64,000 nucleotides of DNA from contig NZ_VUNE01000001.1 in NCBI RefSeq assembly GCF_009695815.1, positions 744,001 to 808,000 on the forward strand, read 5' to 3'. This stretch comes from Peptostreptococcus porci. GTDB taxonomy: Bacteria > Bacillota > Clostridia > Peptostreptococcales > Peptostreptococcaceae. Shown one piece after another: positions 7,987-17,367 of this stretch. Every line of letters begins with the position of its first letter. Position 1 is the stretch's first letter. The notes beneath the pieces are model-generated. The model saw only the letters and a program-made list of their open reading frames with translations. It did not search any database and was not told the origin of the DNA. A program made the position numbers and the translations under genes.

Positions 7987-10623
7987 ATGAAAAAATTGGG
8001 TCTTAATGAATTGAGAAAGATGTACAAGGATTTTTTTGAAACTAAGGGACATTACATAGCAAAGTCGCATTCACTTGTTCCTAGCAATGATAAGTCACTT
8101 CTATTGATAAACTCTGGTATGGCTCCATTGAAAAACTATTTTTCAGGGGTGGAAAAGCCACCTAAAAATAGAATGTGTACAGTTCAAAAATGTATAAGAA
8201 CTGGTGATATTGAAAATGTTGGTGTAACAGCACGTCATGCAACTTTTTTTGAAATGATGGGTAATTTCTCTTTCGGTGATTATTTCAAACACGACGCAAT
8301 TCATTGGTCTTGGGAATTTATCACTGAATGGCTTCAGATACCAGAGGAAAAGCTTTGGGTAACTGTGTATGAAAGTGATGATGAGGCTTTTGAAATTTGG
8401 GAAAAAGAGATTGGTTTCCCAAAAGAAAAAATTGTTAGACTTGGAAAAGACGATAACTTCTGGGAAATAGGATTGGGTCCATGTGGTCCATGTTCAGAAA
8501 TATACTTTGATAAGGGAGAAAAGTACGGATGTGGATGTGAAGATTGTAAACCAGGCTGTGACTGTGATAGATATCTTGAATTTTGGAATCTTGTATTCAC
8601 ACAGTTTGACAGACAAGAGGACGGTACATACCAAGACCTTGAACATAAAAATATAGATACTGGTATGGGACTTGAAAGAATTGGGTGCGTTATGCAGGAT
8701 GTGGATACGATATTTGAAGTCGATACAATTCAACAGATATTGAATAAGGTTACTGAGATAGCAGGAAAGAAATATGGTGAAGACCCATCAAACGATAAAT
8801 CTATAAGGATAATAACTGATCATATCAGATCTGTTTCATTTATGGTAGGAGATGGAATATTGCCGTCAAACGAGGGTAGAGGATATGTGTTGAGAAGACT
8901 TTTAAGAAGGGCTGCTAGACATGGAAAGCTTTTGGGAATTGATCGTCCATTTCTACAGGAATTGATGGAAGAGGTTGCGAAAACTTCTGGCGAGGCTTAT
9001 CCTGAACTAGTAGAGAAAAAATCATATATCAAAAAGGTTATAGGAATAGAAGAAGAAAAGTTCGCAGAAACACTTGGACAAGGGCTTGAAATTCTAAAGG
9101 GATACACAGAGGAAGTAATCAAAAACAATGGAAATGAAATAACTGGTGAGATGGCATTTAAGCTTTATGATACATACGGATTCCCTATAGATTTGACTTT
9201 GGAAATATTGGAAGATGAAGGATTAACACTGGATCAAGAAGGCTTTGAAAAAGAAATGCAGGCTCAAAAAGACAGGGCTAGAGCTGCGAGAGGAAATCGT
9301 GAGGGCGACGCTTGGAAAGAAGATCCTCTTACTTCTCTTGAAGATGCAAGTTCTCAATTCAAGGGATATTATGAGCTTTCGAGAGAATCAAAAATTAAAG
9401 CAATTGTATTTGAAAATCAGCTTGTTGACAATATCGAAGAAGGTAGCGAAGCCGAGATAGTGTTGGATGAAACTACTTTTTATGCAAATGGTGGTGGTCA
9501 AGTTGGCGATAAGGGAGTTATTGATTCTGATCAAGGTATTTTCCAAGTTATTGATACTATCAAAGGTGCAAATGGAAGTATCAAGCATATTGGTTATGTC
9601 GAAAGTGGACATTTTGGGTTAGGTGATAGTGTATCTACTCATGTAAATAAGAACTTGAGAATGGATGCTGCAAGAAACCATTCTGCAACACATTTGCTTC
9701 ATAAGGCGTTAAAAATTGTTTTGGGAGAACACGTCAATCAGGCAGGATCTCTTGTTGAGCCAGATAGATTAAGATTCGATATCACGCATTTTGAGCCGAT
9801 TTCAAAGGCAGAATTGAGTGAGATAGAAAGAATAGTAAATTCATTTGTGTTAGATTCTATGGAAATAACTGACTACCAGATGAATATTGAAGAAGCCAAG
9901 GAAATGGGTGCGACAGCATTATTTGGTGAAAAATATGGAGACATTGTAAGAGTTGTCAAAATGGGCGATGCATCAATAGAGCTTTGTGGCGGGACTCATT
10001 TGAAGAATACTTCTGAGGTTGGACTATTTAAAATTTTGTCAGAGGGTGGAGTTGCTGCAGGTGTTAGAAGAATTGAAGCTATCACAGGTAGAGCAGTATA
10101 TAACTATATTTTAGAAAAAGATTCCTTGATTGAAAATGTTGCCGAAGTACTTAAAACGAGAGAAGATAATTTGTACAATAAGGCAGTTTCTTTAACAGAT
10201 GAGAACAAGGAATTGGAAAAAGAATTACACTCTTTAAGATCAAAAATGAGCATGGAAAGTGCAAATGAAGCATTGAAAAATAAAGTTGAGATTGATGGTG
10301 TAGCATTGATTACAAACAAATATGAATCAATTGACAACGATACATTAAGAGAAGCTGCTGATAATCTTAGAGATAAGGTTGAAAATGGAGTAGTTGTGGT
10401 ATCAAGTGTAAATGAAGGTAAATTAAGTTTTGTAGCAACTGCTAGCAAAGGTGCAATTGATAAGGGCGTTCATGCTGGAAATCTAGTTCGTGAGGTTGCA
10501 AAGATAACTGGAGGCAAAGGTGGTGGAAGACCTAATATGGCACAAGCTGGTGGTGTCGACATTTCAAAAATTGACGAGGCTCTTGAAGCTGCAAAATCAA
10601 TAGTTGAATCTCAAATTGGATAA
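7987..10623 (+). CDS. alaS: Alanyl-tRNA synthetase
   Basis: Charges tRNA-Ala. The 878-residue product has the class II catalytic core (TRHATFFEMMGNFSFGDYFK near residue 78, GLGPCGPCSEIY), the tRNA recognition domain, the editing domain with the HxxxH zinc motif in NHSATHLLHKAL (about residue 565) and CGGTH (about 665), and the C-terminal DHHA1-type domain with GGKGGGRPNMAQAGG near 845. A cysteine-rich insertion, CGCEDCKPGCDCDR at about residue 178, is common in clostridial AlaS. The ATG follows GGAGG with proper spacing. Expression should be controlled by the T-box immediately upstream. Confidence 0.97.
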   Translation: MKKLGLNELRKMYKDFFETKGHYIAKSHSLVPSNDKSLLLINSGMAPLKNYFSGVEKPPKNRMCTVQKCIRTGDIENVGVTARHATFFEMMGNFSFGDYFKHDAIHWSWEFITEWLQIPEEKLWVTVYESDDEAFEIWEKEIGFPKEKIVRLGKDDNFWEIGLGPCGPCSEIYFDKGEKYGCGCEDCKPGCDCDRYLEFWNLVFTQFDRQEDGTYQDLEHKNIDTGMGLERIGCVMQDVDTIFEVDTIQQILNKVTEIAGKKYGEDPSNDKSIRIITDHIRSVSFMVGDGILPSNEGRGYVLRRLLRRAARHGKLLGIDRPFLQELMEEVAKTSGEAYPELVEKKSYIKKVIGIEEEKFAETLGQGLEILKGYTEEVIKNNGNEITGEMAFKLYDTYGFPIDLTLEILEDEGLTLDQEGFEKEMQAQKDRARAARGNREGDAWKEDPLTSLEDASSQFKGYYELSRESKIKAIVFENQLVDNIEEGSEAEIVLDETTFYANGGGQVGDKGVIDSDQGIFQVIDTIKGANGSIKHIGYVESGHFGLGDSVSTHVNKNLRMDAARNHSATHLLHKALKIVLGEHVNQAGSLVEPDRLRFDITHFEPISKAELSEIERIVNSFVLDSMEITDYQMNIEEAKEMGATALFGEKYGDIVRVVKMGDASIELCGGTHLKNTSEVGLFKILSEGGVAAGVRRIEAITGRAVYNYILEKDSLIENVAEVLKTREDNLYNKAVSLTDENKELEKELHSLRSKMSMESANEALKNKVEIDGVALITNKYESIDNDTLREAADNLRDKVENGVVVVSSVNEGKLSFVATASKGAIDKGVHAGNLVREVAKITGGKGGGRPNMAQAGGVDISKIDEALEAAKSIVESQIG

Positions 10624-10700
10624 AATGAAATCTTAAATATTAACAGATTCGTTACATTATTCGTAAAAGAGAAACATAAATTAAACAAAAAGGATAAGTA

Positions 10701-10728
10701 AGAGGGCAGAATTGCCCTCTACTTTTTA
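10701..10728 (+). terminator. Intrinsic terminator after alaS
   Basis: AGAGGGCA (10701-10708), loop GAAT, TGCCCTCT (10713-10720), then ACTTTTT. Confidence 0.85.
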
Positions 10729-10804
10729 TATAAATAAAAAACTTTTGAATAACTTGTAAAAATCTAAGTTCAATACTGTTGAAAATAATAATATTCTTAT
10801 TTCC

Positions 10805-10833
10805 TTGATAAAATGTTGTTTTTATTGTAAAAT
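10805..10833 (+). promoter_or_regulatory. Predicted promoter of the ireB operon
   Basis: TTGATA (10805-10810), 17-base spacer, TAAAAT (10828-10833), 58 bases before the ireB start. Confidence 0.6.
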
Positions 10834-10890
10834 TTATTGTAAGAAAATGCAAAGCGTATTTTCTAAATTATGATATTGGAGGAATAAAAA

Positions 10891-11151
10891 ATGGATAACG
10901 AATTAGATTATACAATGCAATTTGAAGGCTTGAATGATGATAAAATGAATGTTTCAGAGACTATTAAATATGTTTATGATTCTCTTTATGAGAAAGGGTA
11001 CAATCCGGTAAATCAAATTATAGGATATCTTCTATCAGGTGACTCTAGCTATATTACTAGTTACAATAATGCCAGAGCAGCGATAAAGAGATTTGAAAGA
11101 GATGAAATATTGGAAGAAGTAATATCATCATATTTAAAAATTGAGAGGTAA
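10891..11151 (+). CDS. ireB: IreB family regulatory protein (UPF0297, YrzL-like)
   Basis: An 86-residue protein, full length for the family. Family knowledge: in Enterococcus IreB is a small substrate of the PASTA-type Ser/Thr kinase IreK and affects cephalosporin tolerance. Recognisable segments are MNVSETIKYVYDSLYEKGYN, NQIIGYLLSGDSSYI and the C-terminal ARAAIKRFERDEILEE. The ATG follows GGAGG at 10877-10881. In Firmicutes the usual order is alaS-ireB-ruvX, and that order is kept here except that a large membrane protein gene has been inserted between ireB and ruvX. Confidence 0.92.
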   Translation: MDNELDYTMQFEGLNDDKMNVSETIKYVYDSLYEKGYNPVNQIIGYLLSGDSSYITSYNNARAAIKRFERDEILEEVISSYLKIER

Positions 11152-11164
11152 TAAGAGGGAGAAA

Positions 11165-13435
11165 ATGTTAAGAAAAATAACGTCGATAATATTGTCGTTT
11201 ATGATGATATTCTCAATTTCAATTACAGGATTTGCTAATTCTGATACGAAAATTCAACTATCGACAGAAAGAGCTATTTCTAAGGGGAGTCCTGATAAGG
11301 ATGCTGACAATAATACAGCTAAAAATAGTGGAAAGGTTATTATAGTTGATATTATCAGAACCAATTTGGAGAATTTTAATAATATAAAGTTTATTAGAAC
11401 CAAATTGAAATCAAGTGGTTACGTTGCGCTGATGAACATCAGAGGTGATAAGGGCTATGATGACAAAAGAAATTTTGCAACCATGGGAGCAAGTACACGA
11501 GCAAATATCAGCTCTGATTTGGAGCTTGATTTTAATGATACTTTAGATGGTGCTAAGCTATACAAATCGGCAACCGGATGGAAGCCAGGTGCGATTAATC
11601 TAGTAAATATTAACAATATAGATTTCGTCAATCTGACAACAGGTGACTACAAGTCTAAAATAGGATATCTTGGCGAAACAATGAATGCAAATGGCAAAAG
11701 AATTTCTGTTATCGGCAATAATGATTATTATGAAAATGGTCAATTAGTCAAAAATAGAGATTTTTGTCTGACATTTATGGATTCAAAGGGGCGATTATTT
11801 GGTGGAAATACTGACGATATTAACAAAAAAGATACTAATTATCCTTTTGGTATCGCCACTGATTACGAAAAACTAAAAAAGGAAACTCAAAAATACTATA
11901 ATGAGTCTGATTTGTTGTATGTAAACACAGGTGATACATATAGACTAGATAAATACAAAATGAATCTGAATGAGAAAACTTATAAGAAGATGAAGTTTTC
12001 TATATACAATAACGTAAGTGATTATCTGGATTACATATTCAGTATTGCAGGTAAAAATGATACTGTCTATGTTATGAGCTCATATCCTAGTAATCTGGAA
12101 TATATTAATAACAAAAAACTCACTCCGATAATGAGGTTTGACATGTCTGATGGTGGGTCTGGACTATTGAATTCTGCTACTACAAGAAGAGACGGAATAA
12201 TATCAAATGTAGATTTCGGAGCTGAAATACTAAACAGATTTGGACTTAAAAATGAAGAGATAATAGGCAAAAAGCTCACTTCATTGGAGAAAAATGGAAA
12301 CATTGATTATTTACTAAAGGATTTTGAAAAAATTGTTTCTATATCTTCAATAAGAATGTCTGTTATAAATATTTATGTTTCATTGGTATCGATTGTTATT
12401 ATTGCTGCTGTTATTTCATTGTGGCAAAAGAATAGAATTCCTAGAAGATTTAGAGGTAGAGTAATCAACACACTGAAAGAGGCATCAAAGCTTGGATTGA
12501 TTATGCCATTGGCTTTTTTGAGTGCGCCTATGCTACAGTCTAGCTCAAAGTCGATGATTTCTCTTTCGATAGTGTTTTTTTCCATTATTTATTATTTAGT
12601 TCCTAAAATAATATTTAAAAAGGATGATATGAAGCAGATTGGTATGTATTCTCTGATAATGATATCTGTGATATGCTTAGACGCTTTTTTTGCAACACCT
12701 TTAATGGAAAGTAATATTATGAGCTACGATCCGATGGTAGCAGCTAGATATTACGGAATTGGAAATGAATATGAGGGGGTTGTCATTGGTAGTGCCATAC
12801 TGGGATTCTCTGTTATCCTCGAGTATAAAAAATTTCCTAAGTGGATAATTGGAATAATTTTGATGGGCGTGTTATTTATTTCTGCATATCCTTCGATGGG
12901 AGCCAATGTCGGAGGTGCTATTTCAGGAATGATTGCATTCTTGGTATATATTTTGTTGATAAATAATGTAAAAATAGACATAAAAAAATGCGTGCTGATT
13001 CTATTGGCAACAGTTCTATTGGTTGCTGGATTTGCGGTTGCAGATATCGCTCTAAACATAGGTTCACACTTGGGTAATTTTGTTAAGCAAATTATGGTTA
13101 ATGGACCTATGGAAATAGCAAATGTATTTTTAAGAAAAATTGAAATGAATATTTTGCTTGCTCAAACTACAATATGGGTGAATTTTCTCTTGGTAGCTCT
13201 TTTGCTGTTATCAATAGCTGTTTTCAAACCTGGTAAATTTTCCGGAGCGATAAAGAATAGATATCCATACGTTTATAAGGGATTTTTATCTATAATCGTA
13301 GGATGTCTTGTGACATTGTTGGTCAACGATTCAGGAATAATTTCAGCAGCAACAGATTCCTTGTATTTGATTGTTCCTATTGTCATTATTATGGTTATTG
13401 AATACAAAGAAAAGACAGAGAGTAGCATAGAGTAA
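11165..13435 (+). CDS. Polytopic membrane protein with an extracellular alkaline-phosphatase-like domain, function unknown
   Basis: A 756-residue protein I cannot name. It starts with a signal peptide (MLRKITSIILSFMMIFSIS, ending near FANS). An extracellular region of about 380 residues follows, then from about residue 395 roughly ten hydrophobic segments. The outer region shows features of the alkaline phosphatase superfamily: IIVDIIR near the start, VALMNIRG, an FATMGASTRA segment, LLYVNTGDTYRLDK, and LLNSATTRRDGIISNVDFGAEIL, resembling the family's closing TRR-G--NTD block. Catalysis and substrate are unknown. ATG 11165 (AGAGGGA nine bases before) is chosen over TTG 11141, which would overlap ireB by 11 bases. 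It is probably in the ireB operon. Confidence 0.75.
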   Translation: MLRKITSIILSFMMIFSISITGFANSDTKIQLSTERAISKGSPDKDADNNTAKNSGKVIIVDIIRTNLENFNNIKFIRTKLKSSGYVALMNIRGDKGYDDKRNFATMGASTRANISSDLELDFNDTLDGAKLYKSATGWKPGAINLVNINNIDFVNLTTGDYKSKIGYLGETMNANGKRISVIGNNDYYENGQLVKNRDFCLTFMDSKGRLFGGNTDDINKKDTNYPFGIATDYEKLKKETQKYYNESDLLYVNTGDTYRLDKYKMNLNEKTYKKMKFSIYNNVSDYLDYIFSIAGKNDTVYVMSSYPSNLEYINNKKLTPIMRFDMSDGGSGLLNSATTRRDGIISNVDFGAEILNRFGLKNEEIIGKKLTSLEKNGNIDYLLKDFEKIVSISSIRMSVINIYVSLVSIVIIAAVISLWQKNRIPRRFRGRVINTLKEASKLGLIMPLAFLSAPMLQSSSKSMISLSIVFFSIIYYLVPKIIFKKDDMKQIGMYSLIMISVICLDAFFATPLMESNIMSYDPMVAARYYGIGNEYEGVVIGSAILGFSVILEYKKFPKWIIGIILMGVLFISAYPSMGANVGGAISGMIAFLVYILLINNVKIDIKKCVLILLATVLLVAGFAVADIALNIGSHLGNFVKQIMVNGPMEIANVFLRKIEMNILLAQTTIWVNFLLVALLLLSIAVFKPGKFSGAIKNRYPYVYKGFLSIIVGCLVTLLVNDSGIISAATDSLYLIVPIVIIMVIEYKEKTESSIE

Positions 13436-13588
13436 TATATTTAAAGAAATAAAAAATAATAAATACTAATAATTATCAATAAAAATAATAAATATTAATA
13501 TAAATAATAAACATTGATAAAAAAATGAACTTTAATAAAAATGGTATATATTAATAAACATAATAATGAAACATAATAGGAGATTTTA

Positions 13589-14011
13589 ATGCTAACTGGA
13601 AGAATAATGGGATTGGATATTGGTAATAGTACGATTGGTGTGGCTGTTAGTGATATGTTGGGAATAACGGCACAAGGTATTACAACTATCCATAGAAAAA
13701 GCAAAAAAAAAGATTTAGAAGAATTAAAAAAAATAATAGATGAGCAAAATGTAAATCTTATTGTGTCAGGATTGCCTAAAAACATGAATGGCACAATAGG
13801 GCCTCAGGCCGAATTAGTGAAGAAATTTTGCGAATTGATAGAATCTGAGCTAAAAATAAAGGTTGAATTCTGGGATGAAAGACTCACAACTGTGTCTGCG
13901 CAAAGAGTTTTAATCGATGGAGATATTAGTAGAAAGAATAGAAAAAAAGTCATTGATAAATTGGCAGCTGTAATAATTTTACAAAATTATCTAGATTATA
14001 GAAAGTTTTAA
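13589..14011 (+). CDS. ruvX: RuvX/YqgF family pre-16S rRNA nuclease
   Basis: A 140-residue RNase H-fold nuclease family member, thought to mature the 16S rRNA 5' end. It shows [18 protein letters not shown] (catalytic Asp in GLDIG), [11 protein letters not shown], and the C-terminal WDERLTT followed by [13 protein letters not shown]. Length is normal. The preceding 150 bases (13436-13588) are a low-complexity run built from AATAAA/AATAATAAA-type words with no visible gene or hairpin. It follows the ireB-membrane protein pair and precedes a Fur-family regulator with its own promoter. Confidence 0.92.
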   Translation: MLTGRIMGLDIGNSTIGVAVSDMLGITAQGITTIHRKSKKKDLEELKKIIDEQNVNLIVSGLPKNMNGTIGPQAELVKKFCELIESELKIKVEFWDERLTTVSAQRVLIDGDISRKNRKKVIDKLAAVIILQNYLDYRKF

Positions 14012-14040
14012 TTGACATTGTATGAAATATGGTCTATATT
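14012..14040 (+). promoter_or_regulatory. Predicted promoter of the Fur-family regulator
   Basis: TTGACA (14012-14017), 17-base spacer, TATATT (14035-14040), directly after the ruvX stop and 40 bases before the ATG. Near-consensus. Confidence 0.75.
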
Positions 14041-14079
14041 ATTAGTAAGTTATCAATTGAAAAAAGGTGATTATTAATT

Positions 14080-14517
14080 ATGGAAAAAACGATGGAAATA
14101 CTAAAAGAAAAGTTAAAGGCTACAGGATTCAAGATTACTCCGCAGAGAAGAGCTATCATTGAGGTATTAATTGAGAATGAAAATTCTCATTTGAGTACAG
14201 AAGAAATTTATGATAAGGTAAGAGTAGATTGTCCTGAAATTGGTCTTGCTACTGTTTACAGAACAATGCAACTTCTTGATGAAATCAATGGCATATCAAA
14301 GCTTAACTTGGACGATGGTTGCACAAGATATGAAATCAATTTCGAAGGTGAAGAAAATCATCACCACCATCATTTGATTTGTAAAAATTGTGGAACGATA
14401 ATAGAGGTAAAAGAAGATTTGTTGGATGCAATTGAAGAAAAAGTTGAAAATACTTATAAGTTTGAAATCAAGGATCATGATTTGAAATTTTATGGTTTAT
14501 GTAGCAAATGCAAATAG
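14080..14517 (+). CDS. Fur-family metal-dependent regulator (Fur/PerR/Zur type)
   Basis: A 145-residue winged-helix repressor with GFKITPQRRAIIEVL at the N-terminus, HLSTEEIYDKV, the recognition helix region GLATVYRTMQLLDE, the histidine cluster HHHHHLICKNCG and a second CxxC in LCSKCK at the C-terminus. The two CxxC pairs suggest a structural zinc site. The sequence alone does not separate iron-sensing Fur, peroxide-sensing PerR or Zur. It has its own strong promoter and a bidirectional terminator, so it is monocistronic. Confidence 0.9.
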   Translation: MEKTMEILKEKLKATGFKITPQRRAIIEVLIENENSHLSTEEIYDKVRVDCPEIGLATVYRTMQLLDEINGISKLNLDDGCTRYEINFEGEENHHHHHLICKNCGTIIEVKEDLLDAIEEKVENTYKFEIKDHDLKFYGLCSKCK

Positions 14518-14537
14518 AAGTTGACTAATGTTACTTC

Positions 14538-14591
14538 AATAAGAAAACTCGCATATCCTTTTATAAAAAGGGAAGTGCGAGTTTTCTTATT
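14538..14591. terminator. Bidirectional terminator with 16-bp perfect arms
   Basis: AATAAGAAAACTCGCA (14538-14553) pairs perfectly with 14576-14591. A-tract and T-tract flanks serve both the Fur-family gene (plus strand) and the convergent membrane hydrolase gene. Confidence 0.85.
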
Positions 14592-14715
14592 TATTTAATT
14601 TTATATTGCCGAATCAATACTGCCGAATCTATATTACTGAATATATGTTACTGAAATGAATACTTATATTTTTTGCATATATTCGTTTATATTTAATAAT
14701 TCAAAAACAGTAGTC

Positions 14716-15471
14716 TTAAATCAATGATACTTTTATCAGACCTTTAAATGTCATGAATAAAAGTAGGGCAACAAGAATAACAATTGCCAAAGTTTCAACA
14801 AAATTGCAAAGGAAAGAGCCAACTTTGAGATTGGCAATACTAACGTTTTTTCGATAAATCGGAGAGAAAATTGGAATTCCTCTTTTTGTGCATATGTCAC
14901 AAACAAGGTGAGATGAATATGCTAATGCTGATGGTATTGCAATATTGTTTAGATTGAACTCCACTTCAAAATATTTCATCAGAAAATAAATAAATATTGG
15001 CATTATAGCTGTGTGGCTTAGAGAACGATGCTTTGTAACTGGGAAAATACACAGCAGTGATGACAGCATTATTACACTTATATTGAGCCTAAAAAGAATA
15101 AGGATAGCTGTTATTATTAGAAAAAACGTCGAAATAAAGGTTGATCTAACAAAATTCTCGGTTACCTTTTTTTCAACAAGTCCAATCATTGTCAATGACA
15201 AGAATAATATAATGTAAAGGCTGCTATTTGTCTTTGAATAGAAAAAAAACGATAGTATCAGTAATGAGTAGAGTAGCAATCTATGTAGTTTTTTTGTGAA
15301 ACTTTTGCTGATCAATTTATTTAATGCGGATGAATTTGCCTCGTCGATATCAGGGATAATCGAAAAAATAATTGATAGTAATACGCCTATTGGAGATATG
15401 CTTATACCCATGGCAGATGTAGCCTCGACTGTAGTCAATAGACCTATTGCAAGATGTGATTTTCCTCTCAT
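14716..15471 (-). CDS. YdjM-like membrane-bound metal-dependent hydrolase (DUF457)
   Basis: A 251-residue polytopic membrane protein starting MRGKSHLAIGLLTTVEA, the classic YdjM/DUF457 opening. Conserved metal-ligand candidates are GKSHLAIG, IIPDIDE, KHRSLSHTAI and SHLVCDICTKRGIPIFSP. About six hydrophobic segments are visible. ATG at 15471 is chosen because AAAGGGG sits six bases upstream; an in-frame TTG two codons earlier overlaps that spacing. In Enterobacteria YdjM is LexA-controlled; no such site is evident here. It lies alone between the Fur-family gene and RNase J. The substrate is unknown. Confidence 0.82.
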   Translation of the reverse strand: MRGKSHLAIGLLTTVEATSAMGISISPIGVLLSIIFSIIPDIDEANSSALNKLISKSFTKKLHRLLLYSLLILSFFFYSKTNSSLYIILFLSLTMIGLVEKKVTENFVRSTFISTFFLIITAILILFRLNISVIMLSSLLCIFPVTKHRSLSHTAIMPIFIYFLMKYFEVEFNLNNIAIPSALAYSSHLVCDICTKRGIPIFSPIYRKNVSIANLKVGSFLCNFVETLAIVILVALLLFMTFKGLIKVSLI

Positions 15472-15554
15472 GGTCAACCCCTTTCTGTAATGTAAATCTC
15501 TTTATTTTATTTATATATTTTAACATATGATATTGATAAAAGGAATTATTTTAT

Positions 15555-15584
15555 TTGCTTAAATGTATGAATATGTGGTATATT
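15555..15584 (+). promoter_or_regulatory. Predicted promoter of the RNase J gene
   Basis: TTGCTT (15555-15560), 18-base spacer, TATATT (15579-15584), 49 bases before the TTG start. Confidence 0.5.
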
Positions 15585-15632
15585 ATAAATAATGTTGTGT
15601 GTTCGTGTAAAAATTAAAAAAGGAGAGTTAAT

Positions 15633-17300
15633 TTGGCAAAGAATAATGAAAAAATAAAAGTTATACCACTAGGGGGTCTTAATGAGATTGGGAAGAATAT
15701 GACCGTTATAGAGTATAAGGACGAGATAATAGTAATTGATGCTGGATTGAGTTTTCCAGAGGATGAGCTTCTGGGAATAGATATTGTCATTCCAGATATT
15801 TCTTACTTGGTGAAAAATGCTGATAAAGTGAAGGGCATTTTTATTACGCATGGTCATGAGGACCATATTGGGGCAATGCCTTATTTATTGAAGAAATTGA
15901 ACGTACCAGTGTATGGATCTGCATTGAGCATTGAGCTGATACGTGTAAAATTGAAAGATCATAGGATAAATAACGCAAAATTGAATATTGTAGGTTCGAG
16001 GGATCAAGTGAAGCTAAAACACATGAGTGTGGAATTTATTCGTGTAAACCACAGTATTCCAGATGCATATTCAATTGCTGTTCATACAAATCAAGGTGTA
16101 ATTTATCATACGGGAGATTTTAAGATTGATTTGACGCCTATAGATGGCGGACTTATGGATATTCATAGGATATGTCAGATAAGCGATGAAGAGGGCATAC
16201 TTTTGATGATGGCTGATAGTACGAACGCAGATAAGCCAGGAAGTACAATGTCGGAGAAAAGTGTCGGAGCAGGTTTGGAAACTTTGTTTAAAAAGGCCTC
16301 AGACAGTAGAATTATAGTAGCAACATTTGCATCGAATATACATAGGCTACAGCAAATTGCCGATGTTGCAAAGATGTACAACAGAAAGGTTGCGGTTTCA
16401 GGAAGATCAATGGTAAACATTCTTGGAGTAGCAAAAGAATTAGGATATTTAGAGACAGACGAACACATTATTGATCTAAATGATATTCACAAATATAAGG
16501 ATAATGAGCTAGTAATCATCACGACAGGTTCTCAAGGTGAACCGATGTCTGCATTGGCAAGAATGGCAAATTCTGAACACAAGAAAGTAGAAATAAAAAA
16601 AGGTGATTTGGTTATTATTTCGGCTCATCCAATTCCAGGAAATGAAAAGACCGTATCAAAGGTAATAAATTTCTTGCTAGAAAAAGGGGCTGACGTAGTT
16701 TCAAGTGATATAGCAGATATCCATGTTTCCGGTCATGCCAGAAGAGATGAATTGAAATTAATGCAGGCATTTGCAAAGCCAAAGTTTTTCTTACCGGTTC
16801 ACGGAGAATTCAAAATGCTAAAGAAGCATGCTGAGCTTGCTTGTGAAGTTGGAGTGAGAGAAGAAAATATCTTTATAATATCAAATGGTGATGTACTTGA
16901 AGTAGATAGAAGAGGTGCAAGGAAAAACGGAAGAGTTCCTTCTGGTAGAATTCTGATAGATGGCTTGGGTGTCGGTGATGTCGGAAATATAGTCCTTAGA
17001 GATAGAAAGCATTTATCTGAAGATGGTCTGATGACAATTGTGGTAACTCTTTCAAAAGAGGATGGAAGAATACTTGCAGGTCCAGATATCATATCAAGAG
17101 GATTTGTATATGTGAGAGAATCTGAAGGATTGATTGAAGGTGCAAAGGATATTGTTCAATCAGTATTTGATAATTGTGATACGAGAAAAATTAGAGAATG
17201 GGCGTACATCAAAAATACAATTAAGGATGAATTAAAGGAATACTTGTATATTAAGACAAAGAGAAATCCTATGATATTACCAATTTTGATGGAAGTATAA
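15633..17300 (+). CDS. rnj: Ribonuclease J
   Basis: A 555-residue metallo-beta-lactamase/beta-CASP ribonuclease with 5'-exonuclease and endonuclease activity in RNA turnover. The zinc-binding motif THGHEDHIGAMP is near residue 72, further histidines occur in NHSIPDAYS and YHTGDFK, and the beta-CASP motifs include MADSTNADKPG, ATFASNIHR, GSQGEP and HVSGHARRDELK; PVHGEFKML follows. The C-terminal domain ends PMILPILMEV. TTG at 15633 gives MAKNNEKIKVIPLGG and follows AGGAGAG at 15621-15627. It is a single gene with its own terminator. Whether it corresponds to J1 or J2 cannot be settled from one copy. Confidence 0.95.
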   Translation: MAKNNEKIKVIPLGGLNEIGKNMTVIEYKDEIIVIDAGLSFPEDELLGIDIVIPDISYLVKNADKVKGIFITHGHEDHIGAMPYLLKKLNVPVYGSALSIELIRVKLKDHRINNAKLNIVGSRDQVKLKHMSVEFIRVNHSIPDAYSIAVHTNQGVIYHTGDFKIDLTPIDGGLMDIHRICQISDEEGILLMMADSTNADKPGSTMSEKSVGAGLETLFKKASDSRIIVATFASNIHRLQQIADVAKMYNRKVAVSGRSMVNILGVAKELGYLETDEHIIDLNDIHKYKDNELVIITTGSQGEPMSALARMANSEHKKVEIKKGDLVIISAHPIPGNEKTVSKVINFLLEKGADVVSSDIADIHVSGHARRDELKLMQAFAKPKFFLPVHGEFKMLKKHAELACEVGVREENIFIISNGDVLEVDRRGARKNGRVPSGRILIDGLGVGDVGNIVLRDRKHLSEDGLMTIVVTLSKEDGRILAGPDIISRGFVYVRESEGLIEGAKDIVQSVFDNCDTRKIREWAYIKNTIKDELKEYLYIKTKRNPMILPILMEV

Positions 17301-17303
17301 TTT

Positions 17304-17328
17304 AAATGGGGGGATTTCCCCCATTTTT
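17304..17328 (+). terminator. Intrinsic terminator after RNase J
   Basis: AAATGGGGG pairs with CCCCCATTT across a tight loop, with the T tract overlapping the 3' arm. Confidence 0.85.
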
Positions 17329-17367
17329 CTCTTTAATAAAATAGTAAAAAACTAGGAGGATCAAATA

